The notes under the pieces are model-generated. The model was not told where the DNA came from and ran no database searches. It saw only the letters and a program-made list of their open reading frames with translations. From the NCBI RefSeq assembly GCF_000744815.1, contig NZ_JQMQ01000005.1, forward strand, positions 3,976,055 through 4,040,054: DNA of 64,000 nucleotides, in the 5' to 3' direction. The translations under genes were made by a program, and so were the position numbers. Shown one piece after another: positions 41,706-50,266 of the stretch (positions are counted from its first letter, which is position 1; every line of letters starts with the position of its first letter). Origin of the DNA: Phaeacidiphilus oryzae TH49 (GTDB lineage Bacteria > Actinomycetota > Actinomycetes > Streptomycetales > Streptomycetaceae).

Positions 41706-42407
41706 ATGCAGCTCCGCAAGCCCGCCGCCCTGGCCGCCGTGGTCCTCGCCGCCGGTCTCTCGCTCACCGCCTGCAACGGGAACGGCTCGGTCTCCGCCTC
41801 CGGCTCGGCCGGCTCCGCGGGCGCCTCGGCCTCGGCGGGGGGCACCGCGTCGGCCGGCCAGTCCGGGAACGGCGGCGCCCAGGCCGGCTCCGGCAGCGGC
41901 TCCGCCGGCTCCTCGGGCTCGGGCACCTCCGGCTCCGGTACCTCGGGCTCGGGCACCTCGGGCTCGGGCTCCACCGGCTCGGCGTCGGGCACCTCCGCTT
42001 CCTCGAAGTGCCTGACGCCCAACCTGGCCATCGCCGTGAAGTCGAGCGGGCCGGCCAGCAACGGCCCGTACTACGACACCGAGATCAGCATGACCAACAG
42101 GGGCTCCGGCAGCTGCGTGATGCGCGGCTACCCGGGCGTGGACTTCCTCACCAACTACGGCAGCATGAGTGAGCCCCGGACCGCGAACCAGATCGAGCCC
42201 ACCGTCCACCTGGCGCCCGGGCAGGCCACCTCGTTCACCATCCTGACGCCGGTCAACAACACCGGCGGCTCCGGCGTCCGGATCACCGGCGCGAAGATCA
42301 CCCCGCCGAACGAGACCCACTACGCGACCGTCTCGCTCGGCCTGAACATCCCGGCGTCCGACGCCAACTCGGACGGCACCGCGGGCGTCAGCCCGGTCGG
42401 CGACTGA
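41706..42407 (+). CDS. DUF4232 lipoprotein
   Basis: A 233-residue surface lipoprotein. The signal peptide ends in the lipobox SLTAC (Cys near 24). A linker of Gly/Ser/Thr-rich sequence follows (residues ~28-100) with a repeated SGSGT unit. The C-terminal DUF4232 domain starts near KCLTPNLAIAVKSSGPASN and includes ISMTNRGSGSCVMRGYPGVD with a second cysteine, likely disulfide-bonded to the first. These domains are common in streptomycete envelopes; the function is unknown. ATG 41706 follows GGGGGGA. Confidence 0.88.
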   Translation: MQLRKPAALAAVVLAAGLSLTACNGNGSVSASGSAGSAGASASAGGTASAGQSGNGGAQAGSGSGSAGSSGSGTSGSGTSGSGTSGSGSTGSASGTSASSKCLTPNLAIAVKSSGPASNGPYYDTEISMTNRGSGSCVMRGYPGVDFLTNYGSMSEPRTANQIEPTVHLAPGQATSFTILTPVNNTGGSGVRITGAKITPPNETHYATVSLGLNIPASDANSDGTAGVSPVGD

Positions 42408-42421
42408 GCAGCCGGCCCGGT

Positions 42422-42441
42422 CGGGGGCGGCGGCGCCCCCG
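42422..42441. terminator. Terminator between lipoprotein and XPB genes
   Basis: An eight-base-pair stem CGGGGGCG/CGCCCCCG with loop GCGG lies in the 35-base gap between convergent genes. Confidence 0.7.
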
Positions 42442-42442
42442 C

Positions 42443-44095
42443 TCAGACGTCGTCGCCCGCCAGCACCGCGTCCGCGTCCACGATCCGGTAGGCGTAGCCC
42501 TGCTCGGCCAGGAAGCGCTGGCGGTGGGCGGCGAAGTCCTGGTCCACGGTGTCCCGGGCGACGACCGAGTAGAAGCGCGCCGGGTGGCCGTCCGCCTTGG
42601 GCCGGAGCACCCGGCCGAGGCGCTGGGCCTCCTCCTGCCGGGACCCGAAGGTGCCGGAGACCTGGATGGCGACGGTGGCCTCGGGCAGGTCGATGGAGAA
42701 GTTCGCCACCTTGGACACCACCAGCACGTCGATCTCCCCGGCCCGGAAGGCGTCGAAGAGCTTCTCCCGCTGGGCGTTGGTGGTCTCGCCCTTGATCACC
42801 GGGACGTCCAGCTCCGCGCCCAGCTCGTCCAGCTGGTCGATGTACTGGCCGATCACCAGGGTCGGGGTGCCGCGGTGCCGCTCGACCAGGGCGCGGGTCA
42901 CCTTGGACTTGGTGGCGGTGGTCGCGCAGAAGCGGTACCGCTCCTCCGGCTCCGCCGTCGCGTACGCCAGCCGCTCCGAGTCGGTGAGGGTGACCCGGAC
43001 CTCGCAGCAGTCCGCGGGGGCGATGTACCCCTGGGCCTCGATCTCCTTCCAGGGCGCGTCGAAGCGCTTGGGGCCGATGAGGGAGAAGACGTCGCCCTCC
43101 CGGCCGTCCTCGCGGACCAGGGTGGCGGTCAGCCCGAGCCGGCGCCGGGCCTGGAGGTCGGCGGTGAAGCGGAAGATCGGCGCGGGCAGCAGGTGCACCT
43201 CGTCGTAGACGATCAGGCCCCAGTCCCGGGAGTCGAAGACCTCCAGGTGCGGGTAGACGCCCTTCCGCTTGGTGGTCATCACCTGGTACGTGGCGATGGT
43301 GACCGGGCGGATCTCCTTGCGGGTGCCGGAGTACTCGCCGATCTCCTCCTCGGTGAGCGAGGTGCGCTTGACCAGCTCGTGCTTCCACTGCCGGGCCGAG
43401 ACCGTGTTGGTGACCAGGATCAGCGTGGTCGCCTTGGCGGTGGCCATCGCGGCCGCGCCGACCAGCGTCTTGCCGGCGCCGCAGGGCAGCACGACGACGC
43501 CGGAGCCGCCGTGCCAGAAGCCCTCGACCGCGTGCTCCTGGTACGGCCGCAGCTTCCAGCCGTCCTGGTCCAGCTCGATCGGGTGCGCCTCGCCGTCGAC
43601 GTAGCCGGCCCGGTCCTCGGCCGGCCAGCCGAGCTTCAGCAGGGTCTGCTTGATCTGGCCGCGCTCGGAGGGGTGGACGACCACCGTGTCCGGGTCGAGC
43701 CGCGCGCCGACCAGCGGGGCGATCTTCTTGGAGCGCAGCACCTCCTCCAGCACCGGCCGGTCCGTGCTGGAGAGCACCAGGCCGTCCGCCGGGTGCTTCT
43801 CCAGGCGCAGCCTGCCGTACCGGTCCATGGTGTCCGCGATGTCCACCAGCAGGGCGTGCGGCACCGGATAGCGGGAGTGGGTGACCAGCGCGTCCACCAC
43901 CTGCTCGGCGTCGTGGCCGGCGGCCCGCGCGTTCCACAGGCCCAGCGGCGTCACCCGGTAGGTGTGGACATGCTCCGGCGCCCGCTCCAGCTCGGCGAAG
44001 GGCGCGATGGCCCGCCGGGCCTCATCCGCGCTGGGATGCTCGACCTCCAGCAGGAGTGTCTTGTCTGACTGGACGATCAGCGGCCCGTCGTTCAC
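42443..44095 (-). CDS. XPB-type DNA repair helicase
   Basis: A 550-residue superfamily 2 helicase. The N-terminal helicase-associated region runs to ~170; Walker A VVLPCGAGKTLVGAAAM and the DEVH box (LIVYDEVHLLPAPIF) lie in the first RecA domain, LGLTATLVREDGREGD is motif III, and QVSGTFGSRQEEAQRLGRVL is motif VI in the second. It is the bacterial relative of eukaryotic XPB, likely unwinding DNA in repair. GTG 44095 is the better start; TTG 44098 is only 2-3 bases from AGGAGG. A partner candidate is encoded at 46.3 kb. Confidence 0.93.
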   Translation of the reverse strand: MNDGPLIVQSDKTLLLEVEHPSADEARRAIAPFAELERAPEHVHTYRVTPLGLWNARAAGHDAEQVVDALVTHSRYPVPHALLVDIADTMDRYGRLRLEKHPADGLVLSSTDRPVLEEVLRSKKIAPLVGARLDPDTVVVHPSERGQIKQTLLKLGWPAEDRAGYVDGEAHPIELDQDGWKLRPYQEHAVEGFWHGGSGVVVLPCGAGKTLVGAAAMATAKATTLILVTNTVSARQWKHELVKRTSLTEEEIGEYSGTRKEIRPVTIATYQVMTTKRKGVYPHLEVFDSRDWGLIVYDEVHLLPAPIFRFTADLQARRRLGLTATLVREDGREGDVFSLIGPKRFDAPWKEIEAQGYIAPADCCEVRVTLTDSERLAYATAEPEERYRFCATTATKSKVTRALVERHRGTPTLVIGQYIDQLDELGAELDVPVIKGETTNAQREKLFDAFRAGEIDVLVVSKVANFSIDLPEATVAIQVSGTFGSRQEEAQRLGRVLRPKADGHPARFYSVVARDTVDQDFAAHRQRFLAEQGYAYRIVDADAVLAGDDV

Positions 44096-44176
44096 CAACG
44101 CCTCCTCATGCGTGACCAGACCTCCCAGTGTCGCGCATCGGACAAGTCTCCCGGGAGCGGAGGCCGCCCCGGACGG

Positions 44177-44983
44177 TCAGCCGGCGCCGCCGCCGCTGCG
44201 GGCGTAGCGGCCCGGGGTGGTGCCGAGCACCCGCTTGAACTGCCGGGTGAAGTGCGGCTGGTCGTAGAAGCCGGAGGCGGTCGCGGCCAGCGCGGGGGAC
44301 ATCCCGTCCAGCAGGAGCCCGCGGGCCAGGTCGACCCGGCGTCCGGTCAGGTACTGGTGCGGGCCCATGCCGAACTCGCGGCTGAAGACCCGCACCAGAT
44401 GGGCCGGGTGGGCGTGGAGCTGCTCCGAGGCCTGCTGGAGGCTGATCCCCTCGCGGAAGCGGGCGTCCAGCAGCTCGCGCAGCCGGCGGGCCAGCGTGGG
44501 GTCCTGGGCCTGGCCGCGGTCCTGGACGGTGTGCGCCAGATGGTCCCGCAGCCGCTCGGCGACCAGCGCCAGCCTTCCCTCCGCCTCGAACTCCTCGCCG
44601 GGGTGCTCCAGCGCCCGGTGGAGGCGGTGGATGCGGTCCCGGAGCAGCGGGTCGGGGAAGAGCGGCCGGTCGACGGCCAGGCCGATCAGATGCTCGGGGA
44701 TCACCGAGGAGTCGAGGTAGGCGACCCGCTTGCGGAAGCCGGCCGGGGTGGCGGACTGGCCGTTGTGCGGGATGTGCGGGGGGAGGAGGGTGACCGCCTG
44801 CGGCAGCGTGCCGTGCTCGTGGTGGGCCAGGTCGTAGCGGACGCCGCCGTCGTCGACGATCAGCAGGGTCCACGCCTCATGGGTGTGCATCGGGTAGGCG
44901 TGGTCGACGAAGTGGGCGTGGAAGACCTCGGCCACCCCCGGCACGGGCGGCCGCCAGGCGCGTATCCGCTGCTGGGCAACCAC
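44177..44983 (-). CDS. AraC-family transcriptional regulator
   Basis: A regulator of about 268 residues. The N-terminal cupin-like AraC binding domain (HAHFVDHAYPMHTHEAWTLL, LLPPHIPHNG) is followed by two C-terminal helix-turn-helices (ISLQQASEQLHAHPAHLVRV, MSPALAATASGFYDQPHFTR) with QFKRVLGTTPGRYAR. Start GTG 44983 is preferred; TTG 45025 would overlap the likely promoter. It is divergent from a DUF2000 gene, which it probably controls. Confidence 0.88.
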   Translation of the reverse strand: MVAQQRIRAWRPPVPGVAEVFHAHFVDHAYPMHTHEAWTLLIVDDGGVRYDLAHHEHGTLPQAVTLLPPHIPHNGQSATPAGFRKRVAYLDSSVIPEHLIGLAVDRPLFPDPLLRDRIHRLHRALEHPGEEFEAEGRLALVAERLRDHLAHTVQDRGQAQDPTLARRLRELLDARFREGISLQQASEQLHAHPAHLVRVFSREFGMGPHQYLTGRRVDLARGLLLDGMSPALAATASGFYDQPHFTRQFKRVLGTTPGRYARSGGGAG

Positions 44984-45033
44984 GCAAGGATCGTACAAGA
45001 CCGCCTGCCGGCGGCCGGGGTTCAATCCTGGGC

Positions 45034-45447
45034 ATGGCTACTTTCGACACCAAGATCGCCGTCCTGGTCCGCGACGACCTCGAGACCTGGCAGCGGCTCA
45101 ACGTCACCTCGTTCCTGGTCAGCGGGATCGGGCGGCGGGCCCCGGAGGTGATCGGCGAGCCGTACCAGGACGCCGACGGGACGGAGTACCTGCCGATGTT
45201 CCGCCAGCCGGTGCTGGTCTTCGAGGGCGGCAAGGAGCTGCTGGCGCGGTCGCACGGGCGGGCGCTGGACCGCGGGCTCGCGGTGGGCGTCTTCACCTCC
45301 GACCTCTTCGCCACCGGCAACGACGAGGACAACCGGGCGGCGGTGCGGGCGGTCCCGCGCGACTCCCTGGATCTGGTCGGCCTGGCCGTCTACGGCCCCC
45401 GCAACGCGGTGGACAAAGCGATCAAGGGCGCCCGCATGCATGGGTGA
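45034..45447 (+). CDS. DUF2000 family protein
   Basis: A 137-residue soluble protein: KIAVLVRDDLETWQRLNVTS, the segment PMFRQPVLVFEGGKEL, and VGVFTSDLFATGNDEDN. This matches DUF2000, small proteins of unknown activity found next to AraC regulators. ATG 45034 lies 50 bases from the AraC start. A GC-rich repeat follows the gene. Confidence 0.85.
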   Translation: MATFDTKIAVLVRDDLETWQRLNVTSFLVSGIGRRAPEVIGEPYQDADGTEYLPMFRQPVLVFEGGKELLARSHGRALDRGLAVGVFTSDLFATGNDEDNRAAVRAVPRDSLDLVGLAVYGPRNAVDKAIKGARMHG

Positions 45448-45492
45448 CCTGCGGCGCGGGTCCCGATGCGGCGTCGCAGGCGCGCATCGGGG

Positions 45493-45515
45493 CCGCGCAG
45501 TTCCCCGCGCTCCTT
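45493..45515 (+). repeat. GC-rich intergenic repeat copy
   Basis: A copy of the repeat core with one change (CGCTCC for CGCCCC) between convergent DUF2000 and SRPBCC genes, followed by the dyad GAGTCGC-CGC-GCGACTC. Confidence 0.72.
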
Positions 45516-45546
45516 GAGTCGCCGCGCGACTCCCGGGGCGGTCCGC

Positions 45547-45948
45547 TCAGCCGATGGTGGTGTTCATGGCGGCGAGGAGGCCGGGCCAGCCCTGGCCCAT
45601 CCCCTTGTGCGCCGCGCGGCCCGCCTCGCTGTCGAGGTCGAGGCCGGCGTGGGTGAGGAAGAGGCGGGTGCCGTGGCCCTCGGGTTCCAGCCGCCAGGTG
45701 AGGACGGAGTCCAGCACGCCCTCGGCGAAGGTGTAGCGGAGCAGCTTCTCCGGCTCGGCTTCGAGGACCTCGCACCGCTGCGCGCCCCACGGGCCCATCT
45801 CCAGCGTGAAGCGGTGGCCGACCTCGGCGCCGACGTCGCCGGCCGCCCACCACTTCGCGTGCTGCGCCGGGTCGGTGAGGGCCTGCCAGACCACCGCCGG
45901 CGGGTGGTCGAGGTACTGCTCGAACTCCAGGGTGGCGAGCTTGGTCAT
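45547..45948 (-). CDS. SRPBCC (AHA1-like) domain protein
   Basis: A 133-residue START/Bet v1-like protein beginning LATLEFEQYLDHPPAVVWQ, with ALTDPAQHAKWW, TLEMGPWGAQRCEVLEAEP, LTWRLEPEGHGTRLFLTH and a final helix GQGWPGLLAAM. This fold binds small hydrophobic ligands. The ATG overlaps the stop of the upstream ArsR-type regulator (ATGA), a widespread pair in which the repressor controls the SRPBCC gene. The ligand is unknown. Confidence 0.9.
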   Translation of the reverse strand: MTKLATLEFEQYLDHPPAVVWQALTDPAQHAKWWAAGDVGAEVGHRFTLEMGPWGAQRCEVLEAEPEKLLRYTFAEGVLDSVLTWRLEPEGHGTRLFLTHAGLDLDSEAGRAAHKGMGQGWPGLLAAMNTTIG

Positions 45949-46268
45949 GGATGTTCCCGGTCCTGTTCGCGGTCGAGGTGGTCGGCGAGGGCGCGCAGCC
46001 GCGCGCGCCAGAAGCGCTCGAAGGGATGGAGCCACTCGCCGATCTCGGAGAGCGGTTCCGCGGTGAGGTGGTAGAGGCGCTGCCGGCCGCGCGGCTCCTC
46101 GCGGACCAGCCCGGCCGTGCGCAGTACCTGGAGGTGCTCGGATATCGAGGGCCGGCTCAGTTCGAAGAGCCCCGCCAGCTCCCCGGCGGGGAGCGGTCCT
46201 TCGCGGAGGGCTTCGAGGAGCCGGCGGCGCACGGGGTTGGCCAGCGCGCTGTAGACGTCCGTGGGCAT
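45945..46268 (-). CDS. ArsR-family transcriptional repressor
   Basis: A 107-residue winged-helix repressor: VYSALANPVRRRLLEALREG, the recognition helix LFELSRPSISEHLQVLRTAG, and a wing LVREEPRGRQRLYHLTAEPL. It lacks the usual CxC metal site, so a small molecule or the SRPBCC partner may be the signal. ATG 46268 gives the normal N-terminus. A perfect palindrome lies 18 bases upstream and is a likely operator. It is translationally coupled to the SRPBCC gene. Confidence 0.92.
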   Translation of the reverse strand: MPTDVYSALANPVRRRLLEALREGPLPAGELAGLFELSRPSISEHLQVLRTAGLVREEPRGRQRLYHLTAEPLSEIGEWLHPFERFWRARLRALADHLDREQDREHP

Positions 46269-46285
46269 GGCCCCACGGTACCCCA

Positions 46286-46309
46286 AAGCGTCGGAATTTT
46301 CCGACGCTT
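46286..46309 (-). promoter_or_regulatory. Palindrome upstream of the ArsR/SRPBCC operon
   Basis: AAGCGTCGGAA (46286-46296) and TTCCGACGCTT (46299-46309) form perfect 11-base arms with a two-base spacer. It lies 18 bases before the arsR-type start, where an autoregulatory operator is expected. It could also act as a short terminator for the upstream gene on the same strand. Confidence 0.65.
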
Positions 46310-46313
46310 CCGC

Positions 46314-48812
46314 TCAGGGGGCGGTGAGGTCCGGATCGTCCAGCTCGGCCACCCCGGTGATCCGGTGGAGGGCGAAGGTGCGGACCTCCTCGCGGAGGTG
46401 GTCGTACGCGGTGACGTAGCCGCCCTCGACCCGGACCGGCTCCACCACCCGCTGGCTGGCCGAGCCCTCCGCGTTGACGTAGCCGATCCACAGCTGGGCG
46501 CCGGTGAGGACGGCGGTCTGCATCGCGGCCAGGGTGTCCGCCGCCGCGGTCCGCGGCAGCCGACCCGGCGTCTGGGCCTCGGCCCCGCTCGGCGCCCTGC
46601 GCGGGGCGGTGGAGGCCCGGTCGCCGGCCCGGATCGCCCGGACCGCCGCGTCCAGCAGCACCGCCCGCGGGGCCGGCGGGCCGTCCGGGATCGCCGCCGG
46701 CGCGGTACGCAGGGGCGTGCGCCGGGCGTCCGGCCGGGCGACCACCACGTCCCCCTCGGCGGACTCCGCGGCCGGGGCGTAGCCCATCGAGCGCAGCACG
46801 GAGAGGAGGGTGTCCGGCGCGCTCTGGGCGACCACCACGGTCGGCGCCAGCCGGCGCAGCCGCAGCTGCGCGGAGCGCCGGTCGGCCAGGATCTCGCCGA
46901 GGAGCGCCTCGTCGTCGCAGCGGAGATACGATCCGGCGGCGCCCACCCGGAGCCGGCCGTGCCGCCGGGCCACGTCGTCGACCAGGTAGTCCAGCGGCTG
47001 CGGCACCGGGGTGCGGGAGTGCCGGGCGAGGAACTCGTGCACCTCGGCCGCCGACCAGCCGACGTCCAGCGCCCGGCGGACCGACTCGGGGGTGAAGCGG
47101 TAGACGGTCGCCCCGCCCTTGGACTCCACGTCCGCGAGGAGGGAGAGGGCCTGCGCGATCGGGGTGTCCAGCGGCCCCGGGGCGATCGCGGTCAGATCGG
47201 GTTGCAGGATGACGTGGTCGACCGGCTCCGGGAGGAGCGGCTCCAGCGCCGCGCGGGCGGCCGCCCGCGCTCCCGCCTCGCGGGCGTTCGCCGTGCCGGC
47301 GGACGGATCCGCCAGCAGCGCGCGGGCCGGCGCGGCCAGGGCCCCGCGGCCGGTGACGCCGAGCCGCTCCGCCTCGGTGAGCGTCCACCGCACCAGACGG
47401 TCCTTCAACTCGCCGCCCCGGAGCGGCAGTTCCCAGTGCAGCCGGGCGGTCACGGCCGCCGTGTCCGCGGCGGTGCCGGGCGGCAGCTCGGCGAGGAGAG
47501 CCAGCACCCGGGCGCGGACGGTGGCCGCGATCGGCCGGTCCAGGTCGGGGCCGAGCGCCGAGAGCACCCTGCCGCGCGCGTCCTTCTCGCCGACCAGGCC
47601 GGCCACCCGGGAGCCGGTCAGCCAGCCGTCCGCGACCAGCCGCAGCCAGCGCTCGCCCGGCGACTGCCGCAGCCACTCGTCGTACGCCGGGGTGGGCGCC
47701 CAGACCTCGTCCGCCTCGCCGTCGCCGGCCAGCAGTCCTGCGGCGTAGGCGAGCTCCAGCCAGAAGGCGGCCTCCTCGGGCGGCAGGTCCGCCTCGGCCG
47801 CGGTGCGGCGCAGCTCGCGGACGCCCAGGCCGCCCGTGCGGAGCACCGGCGGAGGCGCGGTCGAGTACCGCTCAAGCAGCTCCTCGACGGTGCGCACGGC
47901 CAGGAAGGCCTGGCCGCCCGCGGCCCGGTCGACGGCCTCCGGCTCGCGCTCCCGCCCGGCCGGGGACGGCGGGACGGGGGTGGTCTCGCGGTGGACCCGC
48001 CCGCCCCGCAGGGTCAGCGCCGCCTCCCGGGGGAGCACCACCGTGCGGCGGTCCACCGGCAGCAGCAGGCCGCGGGCCAGCAGCCATTCCACGGGAGTGC
48101 GGGCCTCGGCGGCCCGGACCGGGCGGCCGGCCTCCGGGACGCTGCCGGTGGGCGGGCCCCAGGTGAGCCGGGACAGCACCTCCGACACCCCGTCAGGGGC
48201 GGTGTCCAGCAGCGCGGTCAGGGCCTCCTGGTCGGCGAAGAGGGCGGCCAGCGCCTCGGCCGCGGAGACCGGGTCGTGGGTGGGGGGCAGGCCGGCGTCG
48301 GCCAGCAGCTCCTGGAGGCGGGACGGTGAGGTGCCGGTGACCGCCTCCGCGAGGGTGGGGCCGAGGCCGGTCGGGCCCCCGCCGGGCTCGCTGCTCAGCG
48401 GCGGGGCGAGGACGTCGCGGACCGTGCGGGGCAGGTGGAGGGCCTCGTCGGCGCCCCAGAGGAGGGCCTGCTCGCGCAGCCGGGCGACGGCCGCGGCGGT
48501 GGCGCCGGCCGTCTCGGGGCCGCCGACCAGCGCCTCCACCTCGGTCAGCGGCACGCCGTCCGGGACCACCGCGATCGCCTCGGCCACGTCCAGCGTGAAG
48601 CGGTCCAGCCGCTCCAGGGCCCGGACCACGGAGGCCCTGGTGGAGAGCCTGGTGGAGAGCTGGGTGAGGTCGCTCGGGACGGGGTTGAGCAGGTCCGGAC
48701 GGGCGCGCAGGAGCGCGGCGAGGTCGGCGTCGGCCCGGCCGCGGAGTTCCTCGGCGAGAGTGCGCGGCGCGCGGGCGGCGGTGGCTGCGCCGGAGGTCCT
48801 GCTGCTGCTCAT
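46314..48812 (-). CDS. Helicase-associated domain protein with C-terminal WYL domain
   Basis: An 832-residue protein. The N-terminal half is a run of helical repeats (LAEELRGRADADLAALLRAR, VRALERLDRFTLDVAEAIAV). A helicase-associated region (Helicase_C_3-like) covers about residues 470-640 (DHVILQPDLTAIAPGPLD, then SVRRALDVGWSAAEVHEFLA). The C-terminus is a WYL-type domain (WIGYVNAEGSASQRVVEPVR through FALHRITGVAEL). There is no Walker motif. Such proteins are found with XPB helicases, whose gene lies 2.2 kb away. ATG 48812 is preferred over 48896. Confidence 0.85.
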   Translation of the reverse strand: MSSSRTSGAATAARAPRTLAEELRGRADADLAALLRARPDLLNPVPSDLTQLSTRLSTRASVVRALERLDRFTLDVAEAIAVVPDGVPLTEVEALVGGPETAGATAAAVARLREQALLWGADEALHLPRTVRDVLAPPLSSEPGGGPTGLGPTLAEAVTGTSPSRLQELLADAGLPPTHDPVSAAEALAALFADQEALTALLDTAPDGVSEVLSRLTWGPPTGSVPEAGRPVRAAEARTPVEWLLARGLLLPVDRRTVVLPREAALTLRGGRVHRETTPVPPSPAGREREPEAVDRAAGGQAFLAVRTVEELLERYSTAPPPVLRTGGLGVRELRRTAAEADLPPEEAAFWLELAYAAGLLAGDGEADEVWAPTPAYDEWLRQSPGERWLRLVADGWLTGSRVAGLVGEKDARGRVLSALGPDLDRPIAATVRARVLALLAELPPGTAADTAAVTARLHWELPLRGGELKDRLVRWTLTEAERLGVTGRGALAAPARALLADPSAGTANAREAGARAAARAALEPLLPEPVDHVILQPDLTAIAPGPLDTPIAQALSLLADVESKGGATVYRFTPESVRRALDVGWSAAEVHEFLARHSRTPVPQPLDYLVDDVARRHGRLRVGAAGSYLRCDDEALLGEILADRRSAQLRLRRLAPTVVVAQSAPDTLLSVLRSMGYAPAAESAEGDVVVARPDARRTPLRTAPAAIPDGPPAPRAVLLDAAVRAIRAGDRASTAPRRAPSGAEAQTPGRLPRTAAADTLAAMQTAVLTGAQLWIGYVNAEGSASQRVVEPVRVEGGYVTAYDHLREEVRTFALHRITGVAELDDPDLTAP

Positions 48813-49012
48813 CCGGCCCAGAGTAGTCCCTCGGCGGGGGCCCGCCCGGGTGTGCGAGGTGGGAGGCGTGCGGCGGGGCGTGCGGAGGTGGCGCACACAT
48901 CAGGTGGTGGGCGGGGCGCCGGGCCCGTCCGTTCGGGGTCGTCCGGTAGGGGGGAGGAGTACCGTCGCAGCGGGCGCGGCGTGCGGGCGCGCACAGGAGG
49001 GGACCGGGAACG

Positions 49013-50065
49013 GTGGGGTACGAGAGCGACAAGCTGGTCTACGACTATCTCAGCCGGGTGGGTGATCTGGCGCAGGCCGCGTCGATGACCGCGGCCGAGC
49101 GGGCCAGACTCGTCGCCCGGGTGCGCTCGGAGATCGACTCCGGGCGGGCGCAGCTGCCCAAGGAGACCCCGGCGACCGTGCGGCGGCTGCTGAAGCGGGT
49201 CGGCTCGGCGGAGGACGTGGTCCGGGCGGCCGAGCGGGGCGGCCCGGAGGCCGGCGCGGCCGCGGCGGGGGCGCGCGGCGGGCCGCATCCGGAGGTGCCG
49301 GTGGGGGCCGGGCCGTCGGGGGCCGTCGGCGGCGGCCTCGGCGGCGGCCTCGGGGGCGGCCTCGGGGGCGAGGAGGACGGATCCGCCGTCTACAGCGGCG
49401 GTGGGGACTGGTGGCGGCTGCCGGACGAGTCCGCGGCCTCGGCGCCGGCCCCGGACGGGCGGCGGGTGCCGACCATGCGCGGCCCGGCCCAGGCGGACTT
49501 CGGCGTCTGGGACCGGGTGGAGCTGGACTTCGACGTCGAGGAGGGCGAAGAGGGCGAGGAGACCGAGGAGGACGGCGAGGCGGAGGCCGCGGAGGGGGCG
49601 GCTGCCCGGGGCCCGGTCGGTACGGGGGCCCAGGCCGGGGCCGAGGAGGCCGCGGAGGAGGTCGTCGAGGTCGCGCCGCGCAGGCGGCTGCTGCGGTTCC
49701 GGCGCGGGCCGCGGCGGGCCACCGGGCCGCTGCTGTGGCTGGAGGCGCTGGCGGCGCTGCTCCTCGCGGCGGCGGCGGTGCTGGGGCTCTGGTACCTGGC
49801 GGTGCTCGGCTGGTTCGCCACGTACGGATCGGTCCGGCTGGGCCAGACGATGCGGAAGTTCGTGTCGATCGGGGTGCCGGCGCTGACCGTGGCCGGGGGG
49901 CTGGTGTGGCTGTGGGCGCGGAGCACCGGGCACTGGGGCGCGGCGTTGACGCATCCGCAGGCCATGGCGGAGCTCAAGGGGATGTGGGGGGCGTTGCTGC
50001 GGATCGCGTCGGCCGCGTCGGCGGTCCTCCTCGGCTGGCTCATCTACCGCCAGCGCCGCTGGTAG
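49013..50065 (+). CDS. HAAS-like membrane protein
   Basis: A 350-residue protein. Residues 1-75 are a helical HAAS-like domain (YDYLSRVGDLAQAASMTAAE, VRRLLKRVGSAEDVVRAAER). A long low-complexity Gly/Ala/Glu-rich region follows. The C-terminus has three membrane helices near 240-260 (WLEALAALLLAAAAVLGLWY), 285-300 and 325-345. The HAAS domain usually joins a regulator to membrane parts. The start is GTG 49013 after GGAGGGGA. It is divergent from the WYL protein. Function unknown. Confidence 0.7.
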   Translation: MGYESDKLVYDYLSRVGDLAQAASMTAAERARLVARVRSEIDSGRAQLPKETPATVRRLLKRVGSAEDVVRAAERGGPEAGAAAAGARGGPHPEVPVGAGPSGAVGGGLGGGLGGGLGGEEDGSAVYSGGGDWWRLPDESAASAPAPDGRRVPTMRGPAQADFGVWDRVELDFDVEEGEEGEETEEDGEAEAAEGAAARGPVGTGAQAGAEEAAEEVVEVAPRRRLLRFRRGPRRATGPLLWLEALAALLLAAAAVLGLWYLAVLGWFATYGSVRLGQTMRKFVSIGVPALTVAGGLVWLWARSTGHWGAALTHPQAMAELKGMWGALLRIASAASAVLLGWLIYRQRRW

Positions 50066-50266
50066 CGCCGCGGCGGCCCGGTCGGCCGGGCCGGACGTCA
50101 TCCCCACCCCCTGCCCGCCCGCCGCGAGCGCCCTCGGCGCCGTCCTCGGGGCGGGTGGGGGTATCGCTGCCTCTTCGGGGCTAATCCTCGGGCGTTGCGC
50201 CTGGTCGGCGCCGCGCCCAGCGGTAACGCTGGGAGGACTGGTCACGGTGGCGGGAGGAGGGGACGG
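50066..50266. other. Intergenic region before the GH65 operon
   Basis: About 200 GC-rich bases with no gene. A GGAGGAGGGG sequence at 50252-50261 is the ribosome site of the HAD gene. No promoter was identified. Confidence 0.45.

Noticed and set aside
41928-41990. Repeats in the DUF4232 gene
   Set aside because: They encode an in-frame SGSGT linker, common in surface lipoproteins, and are not a DNA element.
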